Positions 13,891-22,797 of a DNA stretch of 45,939 bases are shown here, one piece after another. Source of the DNA: Prevotella sp. GTDB taxonomy: Bacteria; Bacteroidota; Bacteroidia; Bacteroidales; Bacteroidaceae. The stretch's first letter is position 1; each line of letters begins with the position of its first letter. The notes beneath the pieces were generated by a model that ran no database searches, was not told the origin of the DNA, and saw only the letters and a program-made list of their open reading frames with translations. The position numbers were made by a program, and so were the translations under genes. The stretch spans positions 1-45,939 of the forward strand of contig JAEEQH010000024.1 of assembly GCA_016285245.1 (NCBI GenBank), written 5' to 3'.

Positions 13891-15402
13891 CTAATCGTTA
13901 AGTCGTTTGAAGGCACGGGGCAGGAAGCGGATGATGTCGCTGGCGATGAGACTCTCCTCGCCCAGTTCGCGGGCGGCCATGTCGCCAGCCAGGCCGTGGA
14001 GGTACATTCCGACGATGCAGGCATCGCGATGAGCGTAGCCACGAGCCAGCAGGGCAGTAAGAATGCCCGTCAGCACGTCGCCGCTGCCGGCGGTAGCCAT
14101 GCCGGCGTTGCCCGTGGTGTTGAAGACGATGTGGCCGTCGGGGCAGCAGAGTGCCGTGCAGTGGCCCTTGAGGATAACGTACGCCTGGAGCCGCTGGGCC
14201 AGGTCGCGCGCCTTCGACAGCCGTTCGTAGCTGTCGGAGGAGTGCCCTTCCAGCCGGTCGAACTCGCCGGGATGGGGCGTAAGGATGATGTCTTTCGGTA
14301 GCTGCTGTATCCACGCGTGGTGGTTGGCCAGCATATTGATGGCATCGGCATCGCACACCAGCGGGCACTGTGTGCGCCGCAACTGGGCAATCATCGCAAT
14401 GCTCGTCTGCTCCGTCGTGCCTAAGCCCGGACCGATGCCCACGGCCTGGAAGTCCTCGGTGTCGACGGCCTCGGAGAACGTGGTCTCCTCGCGGTCTATC
14501 TGCAGCACCGCCTCGGGGACAGCCGTCTGCAGGACGATGACGTTCTTCTTAGGCGAGTGGACGGTGACCTTCCCCACCCCGCTGCGCAGACAGGCCTGTG
14601 CGGCGAGCACCGCAGCACCGGCCATGCCATAGCTGCCGGCAATGAGCAGGGCGTTGCCCATAGTCCCTTTGTGCGAGAAGGCGTCGCGCCGCAGCAGACA
14701 GGAGCGCACGTCGTTCTCCTCGAGCATGGTATAGTGGGCGTCCAGCTTGTCGATGCCCTCCTTGCTGAGTCCGATGTTGAGCACGCGTACCTCGCCCACG
14801 AACTTCTGATTCTCGGCGAAGAGCATACAGAGTTTCATCTGGCCGAGCGTCAGTGTCAGCGTGGCACGGACAATGTTGGCACTAACATTATAGGTGTTGT
14901 CCTCGGTCATCAGTCCCGACGGGAGGTCGATGCTCACCACCTCGGCCGACGAGGCGTTGACATACTTCACCAGCGAGGCGAAGCCGCCCGTCAGCGGCTT
15001 GTTCAGTCCCGAGCCGAAGAGACCGTCGACGACCAACATCCCCGAGCCCAGCTGCGGGGGGTCGAACTCCTGTGTCACCTCCGTCAGCTGGCTGCCCTTC
15101 TTCTCCTTCAGACGGCGGCAGTTCTCGCGGCAGTCGTCGGAGAGGTGGCCGGTGACGTTGAAGAGGAACGTCTGCACGCGGTAACCCTGGTCCTGTAGCA
15201 GCCGGGCCACGGCCAGCGCGTCGCCGCCGTTGTTGCCAGGACCGGCAAAGACGACCACGGGCACCGCCGCACTCCACCGCATGACGATGGCGTTCGTCAA
15301 GGTTTTCGCCGCACGTTCCATCAAGTCAATCGACTTGATTGGCTCGTTTTCTATCGTGTATTTGTCGAGCTCATGTATCTGAGCACTTGTAAAAATCTTC
15401 AT
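13891..15402 (-). CDS. nnr: Bifunctional NAD(P)H-hydrate repair enzyme (epimerase/dehydratase)
   Basis: A 503-aa cytoplasmic fusion. The N-terminal half is the YjeF_N epimerase (AGPGNNGGDAL at 53-63). The C-terminal half is the ribokinase-like ADP/ATP-dependent (S)-NAD(P)H-hydrate dehydratase (GSYGMAGAAVLAAQ, GPGLG, LTPHPGEF, then NAGMATAGSGD with the catalytic Asp about 442). Together the two halves repair hydrated NADH and NADPH. The length is normal for the fused bacterial form. The likely promoter box at 15411-15418 lies so close that the transcript would have almost no leader. First gene of the operon with DUF4831 and nhaC. Confidence 0.93.
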   Translation of the reverse strand: MKIFTSAQIHELDKYTIENEPIKSIDLMERAAKTLTNAIVMRWSAAVPVVVFAGPGNNGGDALAVARLLQDQGYRVQTFLFNVTGHLSDDCRENCRRLKEKKGSQLTEVTQEFDPPQLGSGMLVVDGLFGSGLNKPLTGGFASLVKYVNASSAEVVSIDLPSGLMTEDNTYNVSANIVRATLTLTLGQMKLCMLFAENQKFVGEVRVLNIGLSKEGIDKLDAHYTMLEENDVRSCLLRRDAFSHKGTMGNALLIAGSYGMAGAAVLAAQACLRSGVGKVTVHSPKKNVIVLQTAVPEAVLQIDREETTFSEAVDTEDFQAVGIGPGLGTTEQTSIAMIAQLRRTQCPLVCDADAINMLANHHAWIQQLPKDIILTPHPGEFDRLEGHSSDSYERLSKARDLAQRLQAYVILKGHCTALCCPDGHIVFNTTGNAGMATAGSGDVLTGILTALLARGYAHRDACIVGMYLHGLAGDMAARELGEESLIASDIIRFLPRAFKRLND

Positions 15403-15410
15403 TCCGAGGG

Positions 15411-15418
15411 CAAAAATA
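15411..15418 (-). promoter_or_regulatory. -7 box for nnr operon
   Basis: TATTTTTG on the minus strand fits the Bacteroidetes -7 consensus TAnnTTTG. The ATG of nnr begins only 8 bases downstream, so transcription should start within a few bases of the start codon. Confidence 0.5.
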
Positions 15419-15461
15419 CGAAAAATATACTAATCAGTGGCAGAGTTTAGCAAAAAATTTG

Positions 15462-15469
15462 TAATTTTG
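15462..15469 (+). promoter_or_regulatory. -7 box for hpt
   Basis: TAATTTTG fits TAnnTTTG and lies 24 bases before the hpt ATG. It is divergent from the nnr promoter within a 90-bp intergenic region. Confidence 0.5.
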
Positions 15470-15492
15470 CAGCAAATTTTAGCAAAAGAGGC

Positions 15493-16032
15493 ATGAATAG
15501 AGTCGAAATCAACGGCAAAACATTCGAAGTGTCGGTACCGGAAGCCGACATCAAGCTTCGCGTGAAAGAGCTGGCGCAGAGGCTGAGCCAAGACCTCGAG
15601 GGACAGAACCCGCTGTTTGTCGCCATCCTCAATGGCTCGTTCATCTTCGCCGCCGACCTGATGCGCGAGATGACCATCCCCTGCGAGATCTCGTTCGTGA
15701 AGCTGGCCAGCTATCAGGGCACCGCGTCGACAGGCACCGTGCAGGAGGTGATTGGTCTGAACGAGGACATCACGGGACGTACGGTGGTCATCGTCGAGGA
15801 TATCGTCGAGAGCGGACTGACCATCCAGAAGATGAAGGAGCAGGCCGCCGCCCTGCACGCCGGCACGGTGAAGGTATGTACGCTCTTCTTCAAGCCCAAG
15901 CTGCTCAGGGAGGGCACGGCGCCCGACTACGTGGCGTTCGAGATTCCCAACGCGTTCATCGTCGGCTACGGACTGGACTACGACGGTAAGGGGCGACAGC
16001 TAAGAGAGGTGTATTCACTAATTGACAAGTGA
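15493..16032 (+). CDS. hpt: Hypoxanthine phosphoribosyltransferase
   Basis: A 179-aa cytoplasmic purine-salvage enzyme that joins hypoxanthine (and usually guanine) to PRPP to give IMP or GMP. The PRPP loop VVIVEDIVESGLT is at 98-110 with its paired acidic residues; ILNGSFIF (45-52) and the late YGLDYDGKGRQL are family signatures. The length is normal. It is followed by adk and obg on the same strand, a common nucleotide-metabolism cluster in Bacteroidetes. The start is supported by AGAGG before the ATG. Confidence 0.93.
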   Translation: MNRVEINGKTFEVSVPEADIKLRVKELAQRLSQDLEGQNPLFVAILNGSFIFAADLMREMTIPCEISFVKLASYQGTASTGTVQEVIGLNEDITGRTVVIVEDIVESGLTIQKMKEQAAALHAGTVKVCTLFFKPKLLREGTAPDYVAFEIPNAFIVGYGLDYDGKGRQLREVYSLIDK

Positions 16033-16191
16033 TAATTCACAATTCACAATTGATAATTATTGATGAGAGAAGTCAAGCTACCACACCTGCCCAGTGACGT
16101 TGAGGCGCGGAAAGGCGACCTCATCACCGACCTGTGGACGAAGGGCAAAGAAATCAAGGAACAAATAACCAACCAAGAAATAAGAATCAAG

Positions 16192-16764
16192 ATGAAGAAC
16201 ATCGTCATTTTCGGTGCACCGGGCTCAGGCAAGGGCACCCAGAGCGACAAGCTCATTGAGAAGTACGGTCTTAACCATATCTCCACCGGCGACGTGCTGC
16301 GCGCCGAAATCAAGAAAGGTACGGAACTGGGCAAGACGGCCCAGCAGTATATTGACAACGGACAGCTGATACCCGACGACCTGATGGTCAGCATCCTGGC
16401 ATCGGTCTACGACTCCTTCGGCCGCGGCCACAAGGGTGTCATCTTCGACGGATTCCCCCGCACCATTCCGCAGGCCGAGGCCCTAAAGCAGATGCTCAGC
16501 GAGCGCGGCGACAAGGTGGCCTGTATGCTGGAGCTCGACGTCCCCGAGGACGAGCTGATGAAGCGTCTCCTGCTGCGTGGCCAGCAGAGCGGCCGTGCCG
16601 ACGACAACGAGGAGACCATCAAGAAGCGCCTCGTCGTCTACCACTCGCAGACGCAGCCGCTCATCGAGTGGTACCGTCAGGAGGGCATCCACCACCACAT
16701 CAACGGTCTGGGCGAGCTCGACCGCATCTTCAGTGATATTTGCGAGGTAATTGACAAACTGTAA
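16192..16764 (+). CDS. adk: Adenylate kinase
   Basis: A 190-aa enzyme interconverting AMP + ATP and 2 ADP. The Walker A loop GAPGSGKGTQ lies at residues 7-16, followed by HISTGDVLR, GVIFDGFPRT and the short lid type (RGQQSGRADDNEETI). The start MKNIVIFGAPG at 16192 gives the standard length. The frame stays open upstream to ATG 16063 (43 extra residues, MREVKLPHLP...EIRIK), which would give an unusual N-terminal extension; its sequence is protein-like but resembles nothing I know in adenylate kinases, so the short start is preferred. Confidence 0.93.
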   Translation: MKNIVIFGAPGSGKGTQSDKLIEKYGLNHISTGDVLRAEIKKGTELGKTAQQYIDNGQLIPDDLMVSILASVYDSFGRGHKGVIFDGFPRTIPQAEALKQMLSERGDKVACMLELDVPEDELMKRLLLRGQQSGRADDNEETIKKRLVVYHSQTQPLIEWYRQEGIHHHINGLGELDRIFSDICEVIDKL

Positions 16765-16770
16765 TCAAAC

Positions 16771-16803
16771 ATCCCTCCCTTGGGGAGGGCTTGGGTGGAC
16801 TTT
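16771..16803. repeat. GC-rich palindromic element before obg (short form)
   Basis: ATCCCTCCCTTGGGGAGGGC, then TTGGGTGGAC. The CCCTCCC/GGGAGGG palindrome plus a trailing GGG-rich half is shared with 17732-17770 inside obg and 27241-27284 inside ispD. It ends right against the obg ATG. Confidence 0.65.
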
Positions 16804-18030
16804 ATGGAGAGTAACTTTGTAGACTACGTCAAGATACTGTGCCGAAGCGGCAAAGGAGGCCGCGGGTCGATGCACCTGAAGCACGTGAAATACAACCCCA
16901 ACGGCGGACCCGACGGGGGCGACGGCGGCAAGGGCGGCAGCATCATCCTGCGTGGCAACCACAACTACTGGACGCTGCTGCACCTGCGCTACGAGCGCCA
17001 CATCTTTGCGGAGCACGGCGGCAACGGCGGCAAGGACAAGTGTCACGGCACCGACGGCAAGGACATCTATATCGACGTGCCGCCGGGCACCGTCGTCTAC
17101 AATGCTGAGACGGGCAAGTTCGTGTGCGACGTGGCCTACGACGGCCAGGAGGTGATGCTGCTGAAGGGCGGCCGCGGCGGTCTGGGCAACTTCCAGTTCC
17201 GCTCGGCGACCAACCAGGCACCACGCTACGCACAGCCCGGCGAGCCGGCACAGGAGATGACCGTCATCCTGGAGCTGAAGCTGCTGGCCGACGTCGGACT
17301 GGTGGGTTTTCCCAATGCCGGAAAGTCGACACTCGTCAGCGCCCTGAGCAACGCCAAGCCGAAAATTGCCAACTACCCCTTCACCACGATGGAGCCCTCG
17401 CTGGGCATCGTCGGCTACCGCGACCAGAAGTCGTTCGTCATGGCCGACATCCCGGGCATCATCGAGGGTGCCGCCGAAGGCAAGGGGCTGGGACTCAGGT
17501 TCCTACGACACATTGAGCGTAACTCGCTGCTGCTCTTCATGGTTCCCGGCGACACCGACGACATCCTTCATGAATATCATGTGCTGGTTGACGAGTTGCG
17601 CCGCTTTAATCCCGAACTGCTTGAGAAACCGCGCGTGCTGGCCATCACGAAGTGCGACCTCTTAGACGAGGAACTCATCGACATGCTACGAGAGGAGATC
17701 ACTGCAAAGCTGGGCTTGCGGGGTAATGACGCCCCTCCCTCGCAGGGAGGGGACGGGGGAGGGTCTCTCCCTCTCGTCTTCATCTCCGCTGTCACCGGCT
17801 TCGGACTCGAGGAGCTGAAGGACGTGCTGTGGGAGGAGATGAACGCCGAGTCGAACAAGCTCGCCGCCATCACCACCACCGAGTCGATAGCCCACCGCGA
17901 CAAGGACATGACCCGCTTCGCCGAAGAGCTGGCCGACGAGGGCGAGGACGAGGACATCGAGTACATCGACGTCGAAGACGCTGATATTGAGGACCTTGAC
18001 GACTTCGAATATGAAGAGGATGTTTCATAA
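16804..18030 (+). CDS. obg: Obg family GTPase
   Basis: A 408-aa ribosome-associated GTPase. The glycine-rich Obg fold covers about 1-158 ([12 protein letters not shown] at 34-45). The G domain has G1 GFPNAGKST (168-176), G3 DIPG (215-218), G4 TKCD (282-285) and G5 SAVTG (328-332). A very acidic tail ([22 protein letters not shown]) follows. The start at [10 protein letters not shown] is chosen because the 8 codons before it are read from a repeat. Residues about 305-322 ([17 protein letters not shown]) are an in-frame insertion coded by the same GC-rich palindromic element; other Obg proteins, as I know them, go almost directly from the helix to the G5 strand here. All GTPase motifs remain intact. 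Confidence 0.93.
   Translation: MESNFVDYVKILCRSGKGGRGSMHLKHVKYNPNGGPDGGDGGKGGSIILRGNHNYWTLLHLRYERHIFAEHGGNGGKDKCHGTDGKDIYIDVPPGTVVYNAETGKFVCDVAYDGQEVMLLKGGRGGLGNFQFRSATNQAPRYAQPGEPAQEMTVILELKLLADVGLVGFPNAGKSTLVSALSNAKPKIANYPFTTMEPSLGIVGYRDQKSFVMADIPGIIEGAAEGKGLGLRFLRHIERNSLLLFMVPGDTDDILHEYHVLVDELRRFNPELLEKPRVLAITKCDLLDEELIDMLREEITAKLGLRGNDAPPSQGGDGGGSLPLVFISAVTGFGLEELKDVLWEEMNAESNKLAAITTTESIAHRDKDMTRFAEELADEGEDEDIEYIDVEDADIEDLDDFEYEEDVS
17732..17770 (+). repeat. GC-rich palindromic element inside obg
   Basis: CCCCTCCCT-CGC-AGGGAGGGG, then ACGGGGGAGGGTCTC. It lies between the G4 and G5 motifs of Obg and keeps the reading frame. It is the same in layout as the ispD copy at 27241-27284 read on the minus strand. 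Confidence 0.75.
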
Positions 18031-18042
18031 CACGCTGAGTTG

Positions 18043-18118
18043 AACAAAAATCTTCAAAAATCAAACAAAAATGGCTATCAACAGGCTTATTGATGTCAGA
18101 TTTTTGAAGATTTTTGTT
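18043..18118. repeat. Perfect 20-bp inverted repeat after obg
   Basis: The arm 18043-18062 (AACAAAAATCTTCAAAAATC) and arm 18099-18118 are perfect complements. The 36-base loop contains a second small stem ATCAA/TTGAT. The right arm ends in a T-rich run, so it could act as a weak terminator, but the long AT stem and large loop are unusual for one. Confidence 0.7.
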
Positions 18119-18150
18119 TTTAATTCATCCTGATATTATATAAGGTAAAT

Positions 18151-18180
18151 CGCTACCCAAAAAGGGTAGCGTTTTTTTTT
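18151..18180 (+). terminator. Rho-independent terminator after obg
   Basis: CGCTACCC-AAAAA-GGGTAGCG is an 8-bp perfect stem followed by nine or more T residues. It isolates obg from the receptor gene downstream. Confidence 0.9.
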
Positions 18181-18223
18181 GCAATTTTTCTCAAAAAACA
18201 ACACCAATATCAGATATTTTAAC

Positions 18224-18231
18224 TACCTTTG
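18224..18231 (+). promoter_or_regulatory. -7 box for the TonB-dependent receptor
   Basis: TACCTTTG matches TAnnTTTG. The predicted start of transcription is near 18238, which leaves a leader of about 55 bases before ATG 18294. Confidence 0.6.
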
Positions 18232-18293
18232 CAACCGAAAACAAATATGTGCGGGTAAAACCGCCACAATCATTCATTAAATTTTTTAAAGTT

Positions 18294-21200
18294 ATGCAGA
18301 AAAGATTGTTCTTTCTGGTGGTCACGTTGCTAACGGTTTCGTTAACGGCGCTGGCTCAAGTGACAACTTCAGGCATCAGTGGTAAGGTGACAGCCAACAA
18401 CGAGGAGGTCATCGGTGCTACCATTGTTGCCAAGCACCTTCCTTCGGGAACGGTTTATCGTGCAGTGACCAACGTCAACGGCCGCTACACCATGACCGGC
18501 ATGCGTGCTGGTGGCCCTTACGAGGTAGAAGTATCCTACATCGGCTACCAGACGAAGAAATTCACAGACATGAGACTGCTTCTGGGTCAGAACACAGTTC
18601 TCGACGTGTGGATGGAAGAGGATTCCCAGATGCTGAAGGAAATCCAGGTGTTCTCAGCAGCCGGCGGCAGCAACATGCGTACCGACCGCTCGGGAGCTGT
18701 TACCAGCATGAACCTTGAGCAGATTGCTGCCATCCCCACCATCGGACGTAGCATGACCGACATCATGAAGATGACTCCGCAGAGTAGCTCTTCCAGCGGT
18801 CTCGCCATCGGTGGTGGTAACTACCGTCAGTCGAGCGTCACCATCGACGGTGCCTCGTTCAACAATGCTTTCGGTCTGGGTTCCAGCCCGCTGCCTGGCG
18901 GCGGCACGCCGATCTCGCTTGACGCTCTGGATCAGATGACCATCAGCATCACCCCGTACGACGTCCGTCAGAGCGGTTTCACCGGTGGCGGCATCAACGC
19001 TGTGACGAAGAGTGGTTCCAATGAGTTCAAGGGTAGCGCCTACACCTACATCACCAGCACCTCGCTGAAGGGTAACCGCGTAGGCAACTCCGTGCTGTCC
19101 GTTGACAACGGTCACAACGACACCTACGGTCTGTCACTCGGCGGCCCGATCCTGAAGGACAAGCTCTTCTTCTTCGTCAATGGTGAAATCGAGGATAACC
19201 TGCAGGCTGGTCCCGCTGCCCGTGCCGGTAACGGTAGCACTCCCTACAGCCCGACTAACCGTCGTCCGCAGCTCAGCGAGCTTGAGAGCCTGACGGAATA
19301 TATGCAGAACACCTACGGTCTGACCACCGGTTCTTGGCAGGGCTACAATGTGAAGACCCCCGCCTTCCGTATCCTGGCCCGTGTGGACTGGAACATCAAC
19401 GAGAACCACAAGTTCAACGTCCGCTTCACGAAGTCAAACCGTAAGAGCTCAAGCCCGGCTTCTGCTTCGCGTACGCTCGGCGTCAGCCAGGCCAACGCCA
19501 TCTACGGCGGTAACCAGAACACTTACGGCAGCAATACCGACTATGGTATGAGCTCGCTGTCGAGCCGCTACTACTCAGAGTATAAGTTCACCTCGTTCGC
19601 TGCTGAGTTGAACTCTAAGCTTGGCAAGTTCAGCAACACCCTCCGTGGTACTTACTCTTTCCAGGACCAGCCCCGTTCTACCGAGTATGGCGACAACTAT
19701 CCCGTTGCCGAGATCGTGATGAGCGACGGTCAGAACCACTACCCCACATGGGCACTGACGGGTGATATCTTCACCTATGGTAACCTGGCACAGACCAAGA
19801 ACACCGTGATTACCGACGAGCTGAACATCACCCTCGGCAAGCACAACCTCTTCGGCGGTCTCCAGTTTGAGCACAACTATGCCGCTAACGGCTACGCACA
19901 GGCTGCTGCCGGCTACTATGTCTTCGAGGCTACTCCCGAGCAGGTGGCTGCCGGCGACTGGGCTTCGGTCTTCGGTGCTCCCGCCCGTCTGTTCGGTATG
20001 ACCGTGGGTAACAACGCCGATGGTTCGATGTTCACCGCTAAGATGAAGACCAACCAGTGGTCACTCTACTTCCAGGACAACATCAGCTGGAGCGAGCGCT
20101 TCCGTATGTCGGCAGGTGTACGCTTTGAGCTGCCCTCCTATCCCTCACTGGCAAACAACTACAACGAGAAGTTCCATAACATTGACTTCGGTGGCCGTCA
20201 CTTCCGTACGGACAACGTGCCCGACGCCAGCATCAGCTTCTCGCCGCGCGTAGGCTTCAACTGGGACCTCACCGGTGATCAGAAGTACATCCTCCGCGGC
20301 GGTACCGGCCTCTTTGTCGGTCGTATGCCGTTCGTATGGCTCGTCTCTGCCGTTGGTAACTCCGGCGTAGGCCAGACCACCTATGTGAAGAACAACTTCA
20401 ACATCCCGTTCACAATGAACCAGGCTGAGATGAGACAGGCTCTCGGCGCCAATGGCGAGGTGCTCGTTCCCACAGGCCCCACCATCCTGAGCGAAGAGCT
20501 CCGTATGCCGAAGACCTGGAAGGCTTCGCTGGCATTCGACGCCAAGCTGCCCGGTGACATCGACTTCACCGTGGAGGGTATCTTCAACAAGGACCTGAAC
20601 CCCGTTGTCGTGTCTAACGCCAACGTCTACTGGGACGGTGAGTCGACCATCGACCTCGGTCATGGCGACATCCGCCACAAGATGAGCAACTACAAGTCTC
20701 AGAAAGACTATCCCGACTATAAGTTCGCAGCAAACGGCCTCTCTGCATACGTTCTCGAGAACGCCGGTAAGAAGGCTTACTACGCTTCACTGAGCTTCCA
20801 GCTGCACAAGGCCTTCGACTTCGGTCTCGACCTGAACGCCAGCTACACCTTGTCTAAGGCAAAGAGCTATACCGAGGGTATCGGCGACCAGGTGTCATCG
20901 GCATACAACAACTATCGTAACTCCATCCACGCCGTCAACGACAACGAGACAGGTTATGCTACCTATGTTGCTCCCAGCCGTCTGCTCGTTTCAGCCACCT
21001 ACAAGCTGAAGGAGTCGAAGAACGCTTCCTCGTTGTTCAGCCTCGTCTACGACGGTTACCAGTACGGCTACCTCGGCAACTACTCGTACAGCCGCTACTC
21101 TTACATCTTCAACTCTAACATCAACAACGACCCGTCAGCTCCTGGCAACCTCATCTTCGTGCCTGGATCACGTGAGGAGCTTAACAACTGGGCCTTCAAG

Positions 21201-21629
21201 GACAACGGTAAGGTTAATGGTGAGGTCTATACGGCTGACATGCAGCGCGACGACTTCTGGGCATTCATCCAGCAGGACGACTACCTGAAGAACCGCACGG
21301 GACAGTATGCTGAGCGCGGCGGCGCCAAGATGCCTTGGCACCATCAGCTCGACTTCCGCTATCTGCGCGACATGAACGTACAGTTCGGTAAGACGAAGCA
21401 CGCCCTCCAGCTTGGTCTCGACGTGGAGAATGTGCTGAACTTCCTCTGCAAGGACTGGGGTCTGTACAAGCAGGTGTCGGGTAACACCCTGCTCACCTAT
21501 GATACCAAGAACAACCAGTACACATATAACCTCGTGAACGGCGCCCGTCACACCTCGACCTCTCAGAACTACGAGTCGACGGCTTCTACCTACCGCCTCA
21601 TGTTCACGATCCGTTATATCTTCAACTAA
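18294..21629 (+). CDS. Oar-like TonB-dependent outer-membrane receptor
   Basis: An 1111-aa outer-membrane protein. The signal peptide (MQKRLFFLVVTLLTVSLTALAQ) fixes the start at 18294 rather than the GTG at 18249. A carboxypeptidase-regulatory-like domain covers about 25-105 (GKVTANNEEVIGATIVAKH, then VSYIGYQT). A plug follows (about 115-230: SVTIDGASFNNAFG, VRQSGFTGGGINAVTKSG), then a large barrel ending in an aromatic residue pattern (FTIRYIFN). This is the Oar-like layout; the cargo is unknown, and no SusD-like partner or degradative gene sits beside it. It stands alone between its own promoter and a strong terminator. High use of preferred codons suggests strong expression. Confidence 0.9.
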   Translation: MQKRLFFLVVTLLTVSLTALAQVTTSGISGKVTANNEEVIGATIVAKHLPSGTVYRAVTNVNGRYTMTGMRAGGPYEVEVSYIGYQTKKFTDMRLLLGQNTVLDVWMEEDSQMLKEIQVFSAAGGSNMRTDRSGAVTSMNLEQIAAIPTIGRSMTDIMKMTPQSSSSSGLAIGGGNYRQSSVTIDGASFNNAFGLGSSPLPGGGTPISLDALDQMTISITPYDVRQSGFTGGGINAVTKSGSNEFKGSAYTYITSTSLKGNRVGNSVLSVDNGHNDTYGLSLGGPILKDKLFFFVNGEIEDNLQAGPAARAGNGSTPYSPTNRRPQLSELESLTEYMQNTYGLTTGSWQGYNVKTPAFRILARVDWNINENHKFNVRFTKSNRKSSSPASASRTLGVSQANAIYGGNQNTYGSNTDYGMSSLSSRYYSEYKFTSFAAELNSKLGKFSNTLRGTYSFQDQPRSTEYGDNYPVAEIVMSDGQNHYPTWALTGDIFTYGNLAQTKNTVITDELNITLGKHNLFGGLQFEHNYAANGYAQAAAGYYVFEATPEQVAAGDWASVFGAPARLFGMTVGNNADGSMFTAKMKTNQWSLYFQDNISWSERFRMSAGVRFELPSYPSLANNYNEKFHNIDFGGRHFRTDNVPDASISFSPRVGFNWDLTGDQKYILRGGTGLFVGRMPFVWLVSAVGNSGVGQTTYVKNNFNIPFTMNQAEMRQALGANGEVLVPTGPTILSEELRMPKTWKASLAFDAKLPGDIDFTVEGIFNKDLNPVVVSNANVYWDGESTIDLGHGDIRHKMSNYKSQKDYPDYKFAANGLSAYVLENAGKKAYYASLSFQLHKAFDFGLDLNASYTLSKAKSYTEGIGDQVSSAYNNYRNSIHAVNDNETGYATYVAPSRLLVSATYKLKESKNASSLFSLVYDGYQYGYLGNYSYSRYSYIFNSNINNDPSAPGNLIFVPGSREELNNWAFKDNGKVNGEVYTADMQRDDFWAFIQQDDYLKNRTGQYAERGGAKMPWHHQLDFRYLRDMNVQFGKTKHALQLGLDVENVLNFLCKDWGLYKQVSGNTLLTYDTKNNQYTYNLVNGARHTSTSQNYESTASTYRLMFTIRYIFN

Positions 21630-21647
21630 TAGTTGATATTGGACTAC

Positions 21648-21681
21648 AAAAAGAAGAGAGCACGCGTGCTCTCTTCTTTTT
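21648..21681. terminator. Bidirectional terminator
   Basis: AAAAAGAAGAGAGCACG and its exact complement form a 17+17 palindrome with T-runs on both strands. It lies between the convergent receptor gene (plus) and the CapA-like gene (minus) and can serve both. Confidence 0.9.
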
Positions 21682-21750
21682 TTGTGTATAACAGAATCAT
21701 CTGAGTTATCTGCGCTATCAGCGTCATCTGTGGTCGGATAACCGGCCATC

Positions 21751-22791
21751 TTAGTGCTTCCGCCGGATGTTTCCCTTCTCGTCAATATAAGCCTCGCTGT
21801 GCGGAATGTCCTGCTGCGACAGCTGACGTATCTGACGGGCGACGCTGCGCTTGTCATCGCGTCGCGGACCGGTGCCGGGATACTGGATGAAGGAATGGAT
21901 GCGGCCACCAAGGAAATGGCCCTTACGGTCGGTGTTCACCTCAATGACAGGCGCATAGCCGGAGACACCCTTGAGGTTCATGCCGTAAGGGGTACAGAAG
22001 TTGCCAAGGCTGTAGGCGATGAAGCGGCCCTTGTATACCTCCGTGGCACGGACGACGTGCGGTCCGTGGCCATAGACGATGTCGGCGCCGTGATCGATGC
22101 AAAAATGAGCCAGACGACGCAGGTGGCCACGCTTCTCCTTATAGAACGTCTCCATGGAGTCGGGCAGATGGCTGTAACGTGAGCCCTCGGCACCGCCATG
22201 GAACGAGACGATGACAATGTCTGTCGTCTTCACCAGATGGTCGACGATGCGACCGACGGTCTTCATTTCCTCGTCGGTATGTCGCAACGTATAAGGGTTA
22301 TGGCCAAAGGCACAGAACCCGATCTTCAGACCCTTACGCTCGATGACGGCTGCCTCCACACGCCCTGCCAGTCCGGCAAACTTGATGCCCTGCTGCCGCA
22401 GTACATGCTCCGTAGAGGCGATGCCCTCCTCGCCGAAGTCGTTGGCATGGTTGTTGGCCATGCTCAGGAAGTCGTAGCCGGCATCGCGGAGCCATTGGCC
22501 GTAGGTTGTCGGCGTACGGAAGGCGTAGGTATTAGGACCCTCCTTCGTACTCGTGCCGCCATCGCAGATAGCGCCTTCAAGGTTACCCACGGCAAGGTCG
22601 GCACGACGCAGCACGGGCTTGACGTCACGGAACAGCTGTGCTCCCTCGTGACGCGGCAGCATGGTGTCGGGATAGGTGGTTCCCATCATGATGTCGCCCG
22701 TCATGGCGATGGTGAGGGTGTCGGCAGAAACAGAAAAGCTGGCTACAGCGTAGCCAGCCATTATCATGGTTGAGAAGAGTCTCTTATACAT
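21751..22791 (-). CDS. CapA-like metallophosphatase-fold protein
   Basis: A 346-aa protein with signal peptide (about 1-23). Motifs of the PGA_cap/CapA family: MTGDIMMG (about 30), VGNLEGAI, MANNHANDFG, SFHGGAEG and VYGHGPHVVRATEVYKGRFIAYSLGNF (about 240-265, cited as an area). CapA takes part in making or anchoring poly-gamma-glutamate capsule in Bacillus; in Bacteroidetes single copies without capB/capC are common and their substrate is unknown. Here it ends a minus-strand run with two cell-wall peptidases (6 bases after the NlpC/P60 gene), which points to an envelope role. Confidence 0.85.
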   Translation of the reverse strand: MYKRLFSTMIMAGYAVASFSVSADTLTIAMTGDIMMGTTYPDTMLPRHEGAQLFRDVKPVLRRADLAVGNLEGAICDGGTSTKEGPNTYAFRTPTTYGQWLRDAGYDFLSMANNHANDFGEEGIASTEHVLRQQGIKFAGLAGRVEAAVIERKGLKIGFCAFGHNPYTLRHTDEEMKTVGRIVDHLVKTTDIVIVSFHGGAEGSRYSHLPDSMETFYKEKRGHLRRLAHFCIDHGADIVYGHGPHVVRATEVYKGRFIAYSLGNFCTPYGMNLKGVSGYAPVIEVNTDRKGHFLGGRIHSFIQYPGTGPRRDDKRSVARQIRQLSQQDIPHSEAYIDEKGNIRRKH

Positions 22792-22797
22792 CTTACA

